A stretch of DNA of 64,000 nt from Phytophthora quininea (Eukaryota; Oomycota; Peronosporomycetes; Peronosporales; Peronosporaceae), in contig JAAVTG010000531.1 in assembly GCA_011947345.1 (NCBI GenBank), positions 992,001 to 1,056,000 of the forward strand, read 5' to 3'. This document shows positions 23,202 to 32,782 of this stretch, piece by piece. The notes beneath the pieces were generated by a model. The model worked only from the letters and a program-made list of their open reading frames with translations. It was not told the DNA's origin and did not search any database. Position 1 is the first letter of the stretch, and every line of letters starts with the position of its first letter. A program made the position numbers and the translations under genes.

Positions 23202-24386
23202 TTACACGACATCTTTCTCATGCATTGTCCCGTTGCTTTGGTCATCTGTTGTGCCGTTGGTATTGGCGTCTTCGTCGGTGGATGGAGTCCACAACTTGAT
23301 GTCGCGATTAGAGCCCGACGCCAAAAGAGCCCGCGTCGAATGACTCGCCAGAGCGAGCACTGGATGATCGTGACCTGTCAAGATACTGCTAACTTCCTGA
23401 GAGCCCACATCCACATGAGGATGCGGCTATCCTCTGATCCACACGCGACCACCGCTTGCTTGTTCCATGGCTGGTCCAGGAAGGCACATTGCATGCTGAA
23501 TTTGCGGTTCACATGGCCAGTGTACGACCGCACACAGATATCCTTCATGTGGTCCCAAAGTCGAATCGTTCCATCCAGCGTCGAGCTCAGCACGTACCGT
23601 CCATTCGGCGTGAACCGAGCATTCCCCACGGGAGCAGCAGGCTCCGTAATTATCGTCCGTAGACACTGCTGCGAGGCCACATCCCAGACACGCACCAGAC
23701 CGTCGTAGCTGCCCGTGACAAGCAGCGATCCGTCCGTCGGATGGAAGCGCACACTCACCACTGGCTCCTGATGCGCTCCAATAGTCGCTACGCTGCGTCC
23801 GCTACGGACATCCCAGAGCCTCACGGTCTCGTCATGAGATCCAGTGGCAACTAACGATCCCTGTGGATTGAAGGCCACGCAGCTCACAAAGCCCTTGTGG
23901 GTCTCTAGTGGAGGCTCCGCCACCGCACTCTCGGCAGCACCAACCAGTCCTAATGTAACCGCGGAGCCCTCCAGCAGCGACAGCGGCGTCGTGAGCGCTG
24001 CGTCCAGGCTTTTGTGGGCTGCACCTAAGGTCACGAGTGTCTTGGCGTTCTCCACGTCCCAAATCCTGGCGGTGTGGTCGTCTGACGCCGACGCCACGTA
24101 GCGAGAATCTGCGGACCAACAGGCTTCGGATACTCCTGCTTCATGGCCGAATAAGGCGGCTCTTGGGGTCGTCTCCAGAGCAGTGGACGTCAGCCGCCAG
24201 ATCTTGACGGAGGAATCGGCAGCTAATGATACACGAAGCAGTGAGATTAAGACACTTAAACGACATGAGCACATCTGCCGTACACGAGGAGGCCAGGAGC
24301 TGTCCGTTGGATGCGAAGCTGAGGCTGGACACGGGCTTCACGTGCGCGGAGAGGGTCTGACGCGCTTGCCATGCTGGTATCGCCAT
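23202..24386 (-). CDS. WDR5-like WD40 protein
   Basis: Two exons, complement(23202..24222,24284..24386), with a 61-bp intron; about 374 residues. Seven WD repeats run through nearly the whole protein, starting with LSAHVKPVSSLSFASNGQLLAS. The blades FTPNGRYVLSSTLDGTIRLWD, then YTGHVNRKF and ACGSEDSRI.MW follow the order of WDR5, the scaffold of COMPASS-type H3K4 methyltransferases. An extra stretch of about 35 residues (Ala/Leu-rich, roughly 23905-24010) is inserted between blades, unlike canonical WDR5, so a related adaptor is possible. One base is missing near 23417 (TGGATGTGG) before the last blade. The gene ends 134 bp from the convergent PWP2 gene and starts 80 bp beyond the TTC1 stop. 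Confidence 0.75.
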
Positions 24387-24466
24387 GACGAAGCAGAAAT
24401 GGGCACAAGTACCCAAAAATGACAGATACTGTGCCGGGATGAACTTCGATGTCGCTGTTGCTACGT

Positions 24467-25323
24467 TTACTTTGGCGGTTGCTGCTGCTGCGGGTTCTGC
24501 TGAAAGTTGATGCTGTACGAGCCAGTGGCGGGGTCCTGCACCATCTGGAAGTTGTCGGTGCTCAGTCCAAACTTGCCCAGGATGGTGTTGCCGAAGCCTT
24601 TGAGCTTGTCCATCATCTCGGCCTTCATCTTCTCCTGGCGCTCATGAACGATCTTCTGCAGCCTCTCGTGACCCTTGGCGGCCGTGCGCACACTCGGATC
24701 GATCTTCAGCACGGCGTCGTAGTCCGCCAGCGCCTCCTCCAGCTTGTCCAGTTTCTCCAGCGCTTCTGCCCGCCGCAGCAGAGCCTTCACGTACGTCGGC
24801 GACAACGTCACGGCCTGCGTGCAGTCGTCCACAGACTCCTCTGTCCTACCGAGCCGCATCAGACATGCCGCTCTGTTGCTAAAGTACACGGCCTGCCAAT
24901 AAAGGAGATAATGAGCAACACCATCTACAGTAACCAACTACCTAGATCTGGTACGTACCCTGTTGTACGCATACTCGTCCTCCACGGGACAGAGCTTCAG
25001 GGCCGTCGTGTAGCACTCGATGGCGTCCAGATAGCTGCCCTGGCCGAAGAATCTACAGCCATAAGAGCGTGTTAATATGTTGAGGGAGAACTGCGTTATA
25101 TACTGGTTATTGTAGCTCACTTATTGCCCAGTTCCTTGGCCTTGGACGCATTCTTGACGAGCGTGCTGCTCTCGGCGTCCTGCTTCTCGTCAGCGCTTAG
25201 CACCAGTCGCTCCAGCTGCTGCTCCAGCGTCTCCTCCTGCTGCTCAGCGCTCTTCGGGTGGTTAGCGGGGTAGTGAGTCTGCTCCTCCAGCACCTCGAAC
25301 CGCGACTCGGAAGCGTCCGCCAT
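24467..25323 (-). CDS. TTC1: TTC1-like TPR co-chaperone adaptor
   Basis: Three exons, complement(24467..24892,24959..25052,25121..25323), intact; 240 residues. An acidic, Glu/Gln-rich N-terminus leads into three TPR motifs (KAKELGNK..F.QGSYLDAIECYT; AVYFSNRAACLMRLGRTEES; YVKALLRRAEALEKLDKLEEAL). The C-terminal signature MMDKLKGFGNTILGKFGLS, then STDNFQMVQDPATGSYSINF, is diagnostic of TTC1 (TPR1). That protein binds Hsp70/Hsp90 tails and small or heterotrimeric G proteins. The protein ends in a short Gln/Pro tail. Gene order and spacing are tight: 80 bp to WDR5-like on one side and 88 bp to DRC10 on the other, all on the minus strand. Confidence 0.9.
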
Positions 25324-25411
25324 CGTGCGTGATCAAAAGAATGGGATATGTGGACGTTACCCATTTCTCAGATAGATGGCTACATTTTCCTGTTGAAGTG
25401 CAAAAGCACTT

Positions 25412-26736
25412 TTACTTCTTCTTTCCCTTCTTGCCACCTTTCTTGCCTCCTTTCTTGTTCTTTGCTGCCATCTTGGCGAACTCCCGACGGGCTAGAACAC
25501 CTCGATAGACTTTTTGGATGCGAGTGGCAGCGTTGTAGATCATCTACCAAACAAACAACAGAAAGCGTTTAAGGTGGTGCGATGGTCTTGTTTCTAGGTT
25601 GTTGGAACGAACCTGCTGCTTCTCGCGCTCACGAGCTCGAATCTCCTCCAGCACTCGCTCTTCAGCGTCAATACGAGATTGCTCCTCGTCGATCTATACA
25701 GAGTGGTAAAAGTGTGAGTAAAAGCACCTCGTAGTTGTGGCAACGACGCACCTTTAGAAAGTGTTCGTTGAGCTGCTCGCACTGCTGACGCTCCTTCTTA
25801 AACGTTTCCTCCAGCTGACGCAGCTCCGTCTCCATGGCTTCCATCTCACCGTCAAACTTCTCCACGACAGCAGCAACCTCAGCCGCCATTTTGCATTTCT
25901 TCTTGCGGAGCCCGTCTTCCTCTTCCTGGTGTTCCTGCGCCATCTTGGCAGCCTTCAGCTCCAGCGATGAGGCTTGGTCCAGCAGCAGCTTCATCTCGTC
26001 TGAGTGCTGGTCGTGAGCCTTGGCCTGCGCCTCCTTCAGATCCGTCTCGATCATCATGAGCTCATGCGACGCAGTCTGCTCGCAGTTCCACAACACTTCT
26101 CAGTACAGAAAGCAGCTCATTCGCCTCTGTGTCGCCTACCTGGTTGATCGTGTGTAGCTCGTTCCGCAGCTTCTGCACTTGTGCGTCCAGCAGCGCCACC
26201 TCTTCCTCCTTCGTCTTGCGCATTTCGGTGAGCTTTTCCCGGATGGCGAGCCGCTCGTCCTCCGCCTGCTTCATGCGACTCTCGGCCACCGCCATGAGCT
26301 CCTTCTTGGACTTGGCATCTTCCAGTGTTTTGTCTAGCTGTGCGTGGGTGAGATCCGTCAGCTCGGACAGCGCCTTCACCAGCATCTGCAGGTCCTCGGA
26401 CCGATCGTGGGTCGTCGTTCCTTTATGATACAGCACTTCCACCGCCACGGGGTTCTCGCGCAGGTCTCGACACAAGGCGCGCGCTGTCACGCGAACTTGG
26501 TCTGCAATGTCGTCCTGACGGCTGTCCACGGCCTGCACTGCCTGCAAGTGCAGTTGTTCCCATCGCCAGTGCTCTCGCAGCAGCTCGGCGGAATTCAGGC
26601 AGCGGCTCTCACGCAGGGCATCCAGCAACGTCGGCTGCGAATCCAGCGGCACGTACGTGAGGTAGTTGAGACGGTCGAGCAGGTCGCCCATGACGGCCAT
26701 CATGCGCTGGGACTCGACATTCGTGAGCTTCTGCAT
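25412..26736 (-). CDS. DRC10: Dynein regulatory complex subunit 10 (IQCD-like)
   Basis: Four exons: complement(25412..25543, 25613..25693, 25752..26098, 26140..26736); about 385 residues, almost entirely coiled coil. The N-terminal VESQRMMAVMGDLLDRLNYL block matches the conserved start of DRC10/IQCD. The central GLRKKKCKMAAEVAAVVEKFDGEM aligns with the family's LRKKKYKVETEIENW region. The C-terminus has an IQ motif (AATRIQKVYRGVLARREF) and a Lys/Gly-rich tail (KGGKKGGKKGKKK). DRC10 is part of the nexin-dynein regulatory complex of the 9+2 axoneme. One base is missing immediately after the second exon's acceptor (about 26096), otherwise the frame is clean. It supports expression of motile flagella, as in zoospores. 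Confidence 0.85.
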
Positions 26737-26960
26737 GGTGATCCCTGATCTTGAAGAGACGCAACACCAAAATCTATCCACGGGCCGTGGACCATGGCAT
26801 CCACACTCTATCCAGAAATCATGAGCGCTTTCTTGTTGCAGATGACCGCAGTAGCACCTTGCTTCCAATTCATCTAGATGGAGATGAATTGAGCTTTAGT
26901 TTCGATGCCGCGCATTTATCTGCAAAGCGGCTACCGCATTTTCTGGCGCCGGCAGTTTTC

Positions 26961-26974
26961 TCATTCTGCAACTG
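26961..26974 (+). promoter_or_regulatory. Oomycete initiator-like element
   Basis: TCATTCTGCAACTG, 52 bp before the ATG of the first cystatin gene, resembles the oomycete core promoter (Inr consensus around TCATTYY followed by a CAWTTT-like flank). The distance to the start codon is usual for oomycete transcription starts. Only sequence resemblance supports it. Confidence 0.4.
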
Positions 26975-27025
26975 ACCAAGCGTGAAGCACTCCATCCTGT
27001 TACCTTCTTCTCTGACTGCTGTGGT

Positions 27026-27919
27026 ATGAACCTCGTCTCGCTCCTGCTTCTCGGACTCGCAACCTTCGCTTTCGGGCAGGAGGCGACCGAGATCCCAACG
27101 CTCGGCGGCGGATTGACTGACGCGGAAGTGACGGACGAAAACACGCAAGTACTGGCGAGCGCACTCAGCACGGGCAACTACAGCGACGCTGTCGGCGACA
27201 AACGTGTCTGCTATTCAGCGGTGAACTCGCTGCAGACGCAGGTGGTGGCTGGCGAGAACTACTATTTCTACATCACGGGCTGCGATGTCACGGGGTCCGA
27301 CTCGGAAGGAGTTTGCTCTAGCGATACCCTGTCGTCATGCTCGCCTATGCAGTACGAAGTGGTGGTATTTGAGCAGATATGGACCAATACGCTCGAGGTG
27401 AGCAGCATCACCGCCATTGCCGACGAGACATCTTCGCCGACAAACGTCCCTGGCGGATGGAGCAAAGTCGATGCGACGGACGAGAATACGCAGTTGCTGG
27501 CACATGCGCTCAGCGACGGTAACTACAGTGCCGCTGTCAGCGAGACCCGCGTGTGCTACGCTGCGGTGTGGCAAGTGGAGAGTCAAGTCGTGGCTGGTGT
27601 GAACTACCGCTTCCACATCCAAGGCTGCAATGTGACTGGATCTGCTTCGGAAGGCGCTTGCTCGACTGGGACGTTGAAGACGTGCGTGCTTGCGGAGTAC
27701 ATTGTGCAAGTCTTTTATCAGAGCTGGACGAGCACGCTCGAGGTCACGAGCATCTCGCTGGCGAAAGGCAACAGCTCCGAGCCCAATTCCACAACACCAT
27801 CTCCCGAGACCGAATCGCCAGCGCCGACCAGATCTCCTGCGACCAACGTGCCCAAGACAAGTGAGCCAGCAGGAAGCAATGGAAACGACAGGGAACAAAA
27901 TGAGCACTTGGTGTGCTAA
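27026..27919 (+). CDS. EPIC-like secreted protein with two cystatin domains
   Basis: A single exon of 297 residues with a strong signal peptide (MNLVSLLLLGLATFAFG). Two cystatin-like domains follow (about residues 25-135 and 142-250). Each has the central Q-x-V-x-G loop (TQVVAG and SQVVAG), a W in the second hairpin (IWTNTLEV and SWTSTLEV) and two to four cysteines. Only the second has the N-terminal GGW.KVDATDEN trunk. A Ser/Thr/Pro-rich tail suggests O-glycosylation. This is the build of the EPIC family of Phytophthora extracellular cysteine-protease inhibitors, which target apoplastic papain-like proteases of the host plant; some members may be endogenous regulators. The frame is intact. 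The next gene, 288 bp downstream on the same strand, is a single-domain relative. Confidence 0.85.
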   Translation: MNLVSLLLLGLATFAFGQEATEIPTLGGGLTDAEVTDENTQVLASALSTGNYSDAVGDKRVCYSAVNSLQTQVVAGENYYFYITGCDVTGSDSEGVCSSDTLSSCSPMQYEVVVFEQIWTNTLEVSSITAIADETSSPTNVPGGWSKVDATDENTQLLAHALSDGNYSAAVSETRVCYAAVWQVESQVVAGVNYRFHIQGCNVTGSASEGACSTGTLKTCVLAEYIVQVFYQSWTSTLEVTSISLAKGNSSEPNSTTPSPETESPAPTRSPATNVPKTSEPAGSNGNDREQNEHLVC

Positions 27920-28207
27920 ACCGATAAACAAATTCTTCTGCAACAAAGATACCTTTGCGATGTCGGTGAGGACCACTAACTCAATGCAAGTGCAAACGTA
28001 ATGTCATCATAGCTTGTACATGTATTCGACGCATGAAGCTTGGCATGCAAGTAGCTGGTAGAAGGTGTCGGCCTTGCAGGCACCAACGGGCCGCTCGAAA
28101 CCAGACACCCATCTTGAAGACCGATCTCTCGACCAGCTGGAAGCTGCGGCCGCAGTTGACAAAAAGCCAGCAAAGTGACAAGTCATACGGAAGCCAAGCT
28201 TAAGACC

Positions 28208-29158
28208 ATGCGCGCTTCCTCCGCCCTGTTGCTCGCGCTCCCCGCCCTCGTCGCGGCCTCTGAGTCGCAGTCCGGCGTGGTGAACGTCGGCATGACCGGC
28301 GGCTGGCACTCGACCAACGTCACGGACGACAACACGAAGGTGCTGAGCAACGCGCTCACCACTGGCGTCTACACCGAGAAGGTGGGCACGACCCGCGTGT
28401 GCTACCACGAGGTGACGGCTGTCGAGTCGCAGGTGGTGGCTGGCACCAACTACCGCTTCCACATCAGCGGCTGTAACGTTACGGACACGGACGGCGAGTG
28501 CAGCGAAGACACGCTCTCCAGTTGCGAGGTGGGGAAGTTCGTGGTGCAGGTCTTCTATCAAAGCTGGACCAGCACGCTCAAGATCACCAAGATCTCCAAG
28601 GAGGGAGGGGGCAGCATCACCACCAGTACCAGCACCAGTAAGAGTACGTGAAGCTGCTCCTCCTCGTGTTTATAGCTGCAGAGTCTAAAGAGAATGCAAT
28701 GGAGCCTCTTCATGTTCGGAAGTTGTTAACTTTACAATTGTGGGTTCTGCTTGTTTGTAGCTGAAGACGTGCAGTCCGCAGAGCTCTCGGACGGCGAGAA
28801 GCAGGCCATCGATCTGTGGATTGCCGCGAATGGGCTCAACAAGTTTGGCGATGAAGCGACGCGCATGTACGTTGGCGGCACGCCGTTGTTCGATGAGAGC
28901 ACTGGTGTGAGCAAGGACCGCTACGACTACATTATGAACCACCACCAAGATCGACCGTGGCAGGAAGAGGCCGAGACTGCTACACAGTTGGCGAACTCCG
29001 AGCCGGAAGCCGAGACCGGAGGAGGAGGCTCCGTGGCCGGAGTGTTGGCCATGCTGGGTGTGTTCACCGTGGTGCTGGCCGTTGTCGCCGTGTTGAAGCT
29101 GCACCAAGGACGTCGGGCGAACCGTTTCCAGTACGACCCTATTCGCAACCATGCGTAG
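28208..29158 (+). CDS. EPIC-like cystatin with C-terminal membrane anchor
   Basis: Two exons (28208..28643, 28761..29158) joined in phase by a 117-bp intron; 277 residues. A signal peptide (LLLALPALVAAS) precedes one cystatin domain with the GGWHSTNVTDDN trunk, SQVVAG loop and QSWTSTLKI hairpin. Exon 2 adds a different module (AIDLWIAANGLNKFGDEATRMYVGGTPLFDESTG, with a later NHHQDRPW). A transmembrane helix (about residues 243-265) and a basic cytosolic tail of about 15 residues (HQGRRANRFQYDPIRNHA) complete it. The topology predicts a surface-tethered protease inhibitor rather than a freely secreted one. The cystatin part is clearly homologous to the gene just upstream, so the pair arose by tandem duplication. 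The frame is intact. Confidence 0.85.
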
Positions 29159-29527
29159 TAAGACCAAGGCACCTGGGAGCAGATTGCATCGCTTTTCGCG
29201 CATGAGTTTCATGCCGCTGCATGTCAAGGAGTTCGCTGAGACGCAATGAAAAACTGGTCGTTCACGAGACTGACACTGGTATCGTGGAGTTCTAATCGCT
29301 CGTCTTTCGAGACTGCCTAGGAATCACCAAGCTTGGGCCTGTGGGTAAAGAAGGCTGAGATCACCGTCGTGGTGTGCCGCGTCCGTCTTCTAAAAGGAAC
29401 TACATTTGTCGACGCCTGTCCCCAGTCGTTGTGCTTCGTTCTCGCTACATGCACGGGATCTCAAAACCGAAGGGTGAGAAACAAGTCCGGGTGATTGTCA
29501 CTACGAGTTCTGCAGTCCAGTGCTGGA
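29159..29527. other. Gap between the cystatin gene and a membrane-protein gene
   Basis: About 370 bp. An open stretch near 29440-29527 could hold a 5' exon of the following gene, because a plausible acceptor (GTTCTGCAG) ends at 29518. No start codon with a matching donor and phase was found. Otherwise nothing is recognised. Confidence 0.35.
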
Positions 29528-30031
29528 ATGGCTTCGCAACAAGCACGCCCAAAGTCGGGTACACACAAGCATTGTGGTGGGGGTCTCCGCAGCAAAGTGA
29601 CATACAAGACCGTGGCAGAGCAAGCCACTGCTGATGACGGCGATGAGAGCGTCACTTCTTGGGCAAACCAGCTGAACTATACCGGATCTGGGGCGCAGAT
29701 CACCACACAGACGTTGTCGTTTCAAGCCCAACGCATTGCAACGGACACAGCACCGTCAGCACCGCCAAGCGGCCCAACAAGTCAAGGGCAAACAATCGTT
29801 GCCATCGCAGGGATTGCCACTGTGGCTGTTGCGGTCCTGATCTTCGTGCTCGCGTTTATCGCGGCTCGACGGCGACCACAAACAAAAATCGAGCGTACGG
29901 AAAGCCAGCAGTATCCGCCACTGCGCGAGACGCTCATGACCAGCCAGAACACGATCTCCATTCTGAGCAGAGACAGCATGCTTGCTGGCACGACACTCAA
30001 CTGCGACAAGATAGATCTACTAGAGCGATAA
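29528..30031 (+). CDS. Single-pass membrane protein, unrecognised
   Basis: From the first in-frame ATG (29528, MASQQARPKSG) the frame gives 167 residues. It has a Thr/Ser/Gln-rich presumptive outer part (SVTSWANQLNYTGSGAQITT), one membrane helix (TIVAIAGIATVAVAVLIFVLAFIAA) followed by a stop-transfer RRRPQTK, and a cytosolic tail of about 60 residues. The N-terminus as drawn has no signal peptide, so a 5' exon supplying one is likely to be missing. I recognise no family. It ends 43 bp from the stop of the convergent LRR-ERICH6 gene. Confidence 0.5.
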   Translation: MASQQARPKSGTHKHCGGGLRSKVTYKTVAEQATADDGDESVTSWANQLNYTGSGAQITTQTLSFQAQRIATDTAPSAPPSGPTSQGQTIVAIAGIATVAVAVLIFVLAFIAARRRPQTKIERTESQQYPPLRETLMTSQNTISILSRDSMLAGTTLNCDKIDLLER

Positions 30032-30074
30032 GCATATCAATGTTAATGTAAATGTACACACCACTGTCAACATT

Positions 30075-32158
30075 TTACAGTCCCGCAACTGCTGCACGAA
30101 TGCTACTCAGCAGATCCAAGTGGTCCACAGGTGGAGGCTTTGCCTTGGGGGCCTTTGACACACTGTCTTTAGTCGACGTCTTGCCGAAAACTTCGTCGCA
30201 AACGTCACAGCTGGAAGCCTCAGCGCGGTTAGCACGGTTTTCAAACGTGTGACGAATTCCTGGCGTTCCTGCAAAATATATGTGCAGCAAAATCGGGTTC
30301 GACCGCGGCAATGTCGGATCTTTGTCGTCGTTGGTGGTGGTAGGCCCTACCAATTGAACACGAACTGCAAGATTTTCACTCAATCGACACAAAACCGAAC
30401 CATCTCGCTCGTCGCCTAAAGCGTCAACTGGTTGGCATGAGCCATCTCGGATGTTGCCCTGGGAGTCCCATTGCCGAAGGATTCCACCACTGCTGCTGTC
30501 AAACATTAGACCGTCCCCGTCAGAAGTCGTGGAGATCATAGTCTTGCCACTCGGATACGAGTTCAAAAGCCCACCCCAGCAGGATCAAAACTTAACGCAA
30601 GCTGTCCATCTTTGTGAGCCGCGTAGACTCGAAAGCCACTGCTGTTGGATGAAGTTTCAAAATCCACGCTCACCGCGACACTACCCGCAGGCCACCTTGC
30701 GATTGCTGAGCCATCTCGACGAATCTGAATAGCAGTCACAGAACTGTTCGGATAGATAACACTAAATTCTTCATCCTGCTGGAAAGATGCTGTCTTGGAG
30801 CTATTGGGCGTTGTTGACGATACTGGGCTTGCTTTTGAGCGTGATTTGGATTTGTTGCGACCATGAAGCTGTGACTGCGGCAATTTCTTCTTCTGGAGGA
30901 AGCCATTGCCGCCAAACGTCGGTAGCGTGAGAATGGAGTTCAATAGAGCCGAAGTTCCGCGATTTTCATCCTCCGGCTTTGGTATCGGATCTTCGATCTT
31001 TGTTTCGTGCTTGGCTTTTATTGCATCTTCAGTTGCAGGATTGTTGTCGGATATTTCACATTGATGCGGCGTTAACGCATTTTCTTGATTCTCCACATCA
31101 ACTTGGTTCGAAGATACACTCGTCAATATCCCGCCGCGCTCAACAGGGATAAAGTCCTGAACTGGAAAGGATCGCATAAATTCCTCCTCTGCAATCTACT
31201 TGATCGAAAAACCATGCATCTCACGTAAACATCTGCTTTCACAAGAAGAATGAGAATACACGGACCTGTTGCTTCGACTTCGAAGGTATCAGCGGTGCGG
31301 CTTCACGTGGAGTGGTGTCGGGCGACTCCGTTGAGGTACCTACATCATGAAAAGTCAGTACGCTTTGAAATTTCTCACAACAAATTGGTTTGCCCCTTAC
31401 CTTCTGCTCTCCCAGACAGTGAGAACAGTGTGCAGTCTGTTGCTCCAGAATCTAGAGCCTCTCGTTCTTCAGCATGCCGAGCCTCAACACGCAGCTCTTC
31501 AGTAATGACGACGGTATCAATGCGCTGTAACCACGGAAGAATCTTCAGAATCGACAAACTAGCACGCATTCATGTCAACACATCGCAGCAACAAATAGTA
31601 AAATAAAAATCTAACGTACACATAATCGCTTCGTTCCGTGCACGGGTTTGGCTGAATCACGAGTGTCTGGAGCTCGGTGAGCTGCTGCAGATGCGCGAGT
31701 TGCGCTCGTTCGATCCGGTTGCCTCTTATCCACAGTTCCTCCATACCACTCAATCCTACGAGCCAGCTTAGATCCGCAATCTTGTTACTTGAGCACTTGA
31801 GCACGAGCAGCTTTCGAAGATCCGCCACTTCCTGCAGACTCTCCACCTCGTTGTGAGAAATGTCCAGGCTGAGGAGGGCGCGCATCTACCAGCGAATTGT
31901 GAAGAAAAAGGATAAACTTCTCATTACATAGCGATGTTTAATCCACACCTGCTCCAGCCCGCTCAAACTGGTGAGGTTGTTGAACTGGATCGATACCAAC
32001 AGTTAGCGATAGTTTGTCGGTGCTGTAACACCTGTGTTTATCCCCACCGACACATTGAGATACTGCGCGGTCGGCATCGCCCTGACAACATCCTCCAGAC
32101 TCGTTAGCTGCTCGTCTGCGACGACCAGCTGCCTCTCTGCTGCATTCTGCACTCGCAT
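30075..32158 (-). CDS. Leucine-rich-repeat protein with C-terminal ERICH6/FAM194 domain
   Basis: Six exons: complement(30075..31186, 31266..31339, 31401..31558, 31620..31885, 31949..31984, 32054..32158); about 583 residues, one exon being only 36 bp. The N-terminal third has SDS22-type leucine-rich repeats (LTSLSGLEQMRALLSLDISHN, LLVLKCSSNKIADLSWL, MEELWIRGNRI) and an LRR cap (LVIQPNPCTE..DY). A polar linker leads to a FAM194/ERICH6 domain (FSVIYPNSSVTAIQI ... FLNSYPSGKTMI ... RLSENLAVRVQL). LRR and FAM194 proteins are frequent among cilium-associated proteins, so an axonemal role is a reasonable guess. One base is missing in the A run at 30564-30567 (plus view). Its start lies 119 bp from the divergent TIM10 gene. 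Confidence 0.7.
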
Positions 32159-32277
32159 CGACGTCGTTTCGAGTCCCGTTCAGTATTGCTGAGAAGGATG
32201 AATACTTTTGAGGAACACAATAATTCCACTCATCCAGCCAATCACACAGCCAGCCACACAAAGGATCAACTGCAGCG

Positions 32278-32589
32278 ATGAACTTCGGCGGAATGATGGG
32301 AGGCGGCGCGCCGAGCGTGCCGCAGCAGCCGTCGCAGCAGTCGCAGCTCATGATGGCCAAGGTGGAGATGGCCTCGTACGCGGACCTGTTCGAGCGGCTC
32401 TCGCGCGTGTGCTTCCAGAAGTGCAAGTTCAAGTATAAGGACGGCCAGCTGAACGTGGGCGAGATGAGCTGCATCGACCGCTGCGCCGGCAAGTACATGC
32501 AGGCCTACAGCTCGCTGGGCGTCAAGATGGCGCAGGTGGAGAAGGAGATCATGGACCAGGCCAACGCCAGCGCCGGCATGCAGGGATAG
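32278..32589 (+). CDS. TIM10: Small TIM chaperone, TIM10-like
   Basis: One exon of 103 residues with the twin CX3C motif of small Tim proteins: C45-x3-C49 and C65-x3-C69, spaced 15 residues apart as usual. The core (ADLFERLSRVCFQKC ... SCIDRCAGKYM) most resembles Tim10. The protein is an intermembrane-space chaperone that forms hexamers and escorts carrier precursors to TIM22. The Gly/Met/Gln-rich N-terminal extension of about 25 residues is longer than in yeast or animals. Intact, with a promoter of at most 119 bp shared with the divergent LRR-ERICH6 gene. Confidence 0.92.
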   Translation: MNFGGMMGGGAPSVPQQPSQQSQLMMAKVEMASYADLFERLSRVCFQKCKFKYKDGQLNVGEMSCIDRCAGKYMQAYSSLGVKMAQVEKEIMDQANASAGMQG

Positions 32590-32782
32590 AACGAGCTACA
32601 GCAGAAGACCAATCGGACAGAGCAGTAGAGATCTAAATAATGGCTGACGTTGTGGGTGGATGTTGCTAGTGGGCTGCTGCTGTCTTCTATCTAGGCGTCC
32701 AGACACGACAGGTGCGAGGACGTCGCTTACGCGTCACTAGGTGCTGCTGATTCACATCGAGGCGCTTCCGTTTCCGCGGGAG

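Noticed and set aside
27026..29158. RXLR or Crinkler effector genes near the EPIC pair
   Set aside because: No RxLR-dEER or LFLAK motif was found behind any signal peptide in the window.
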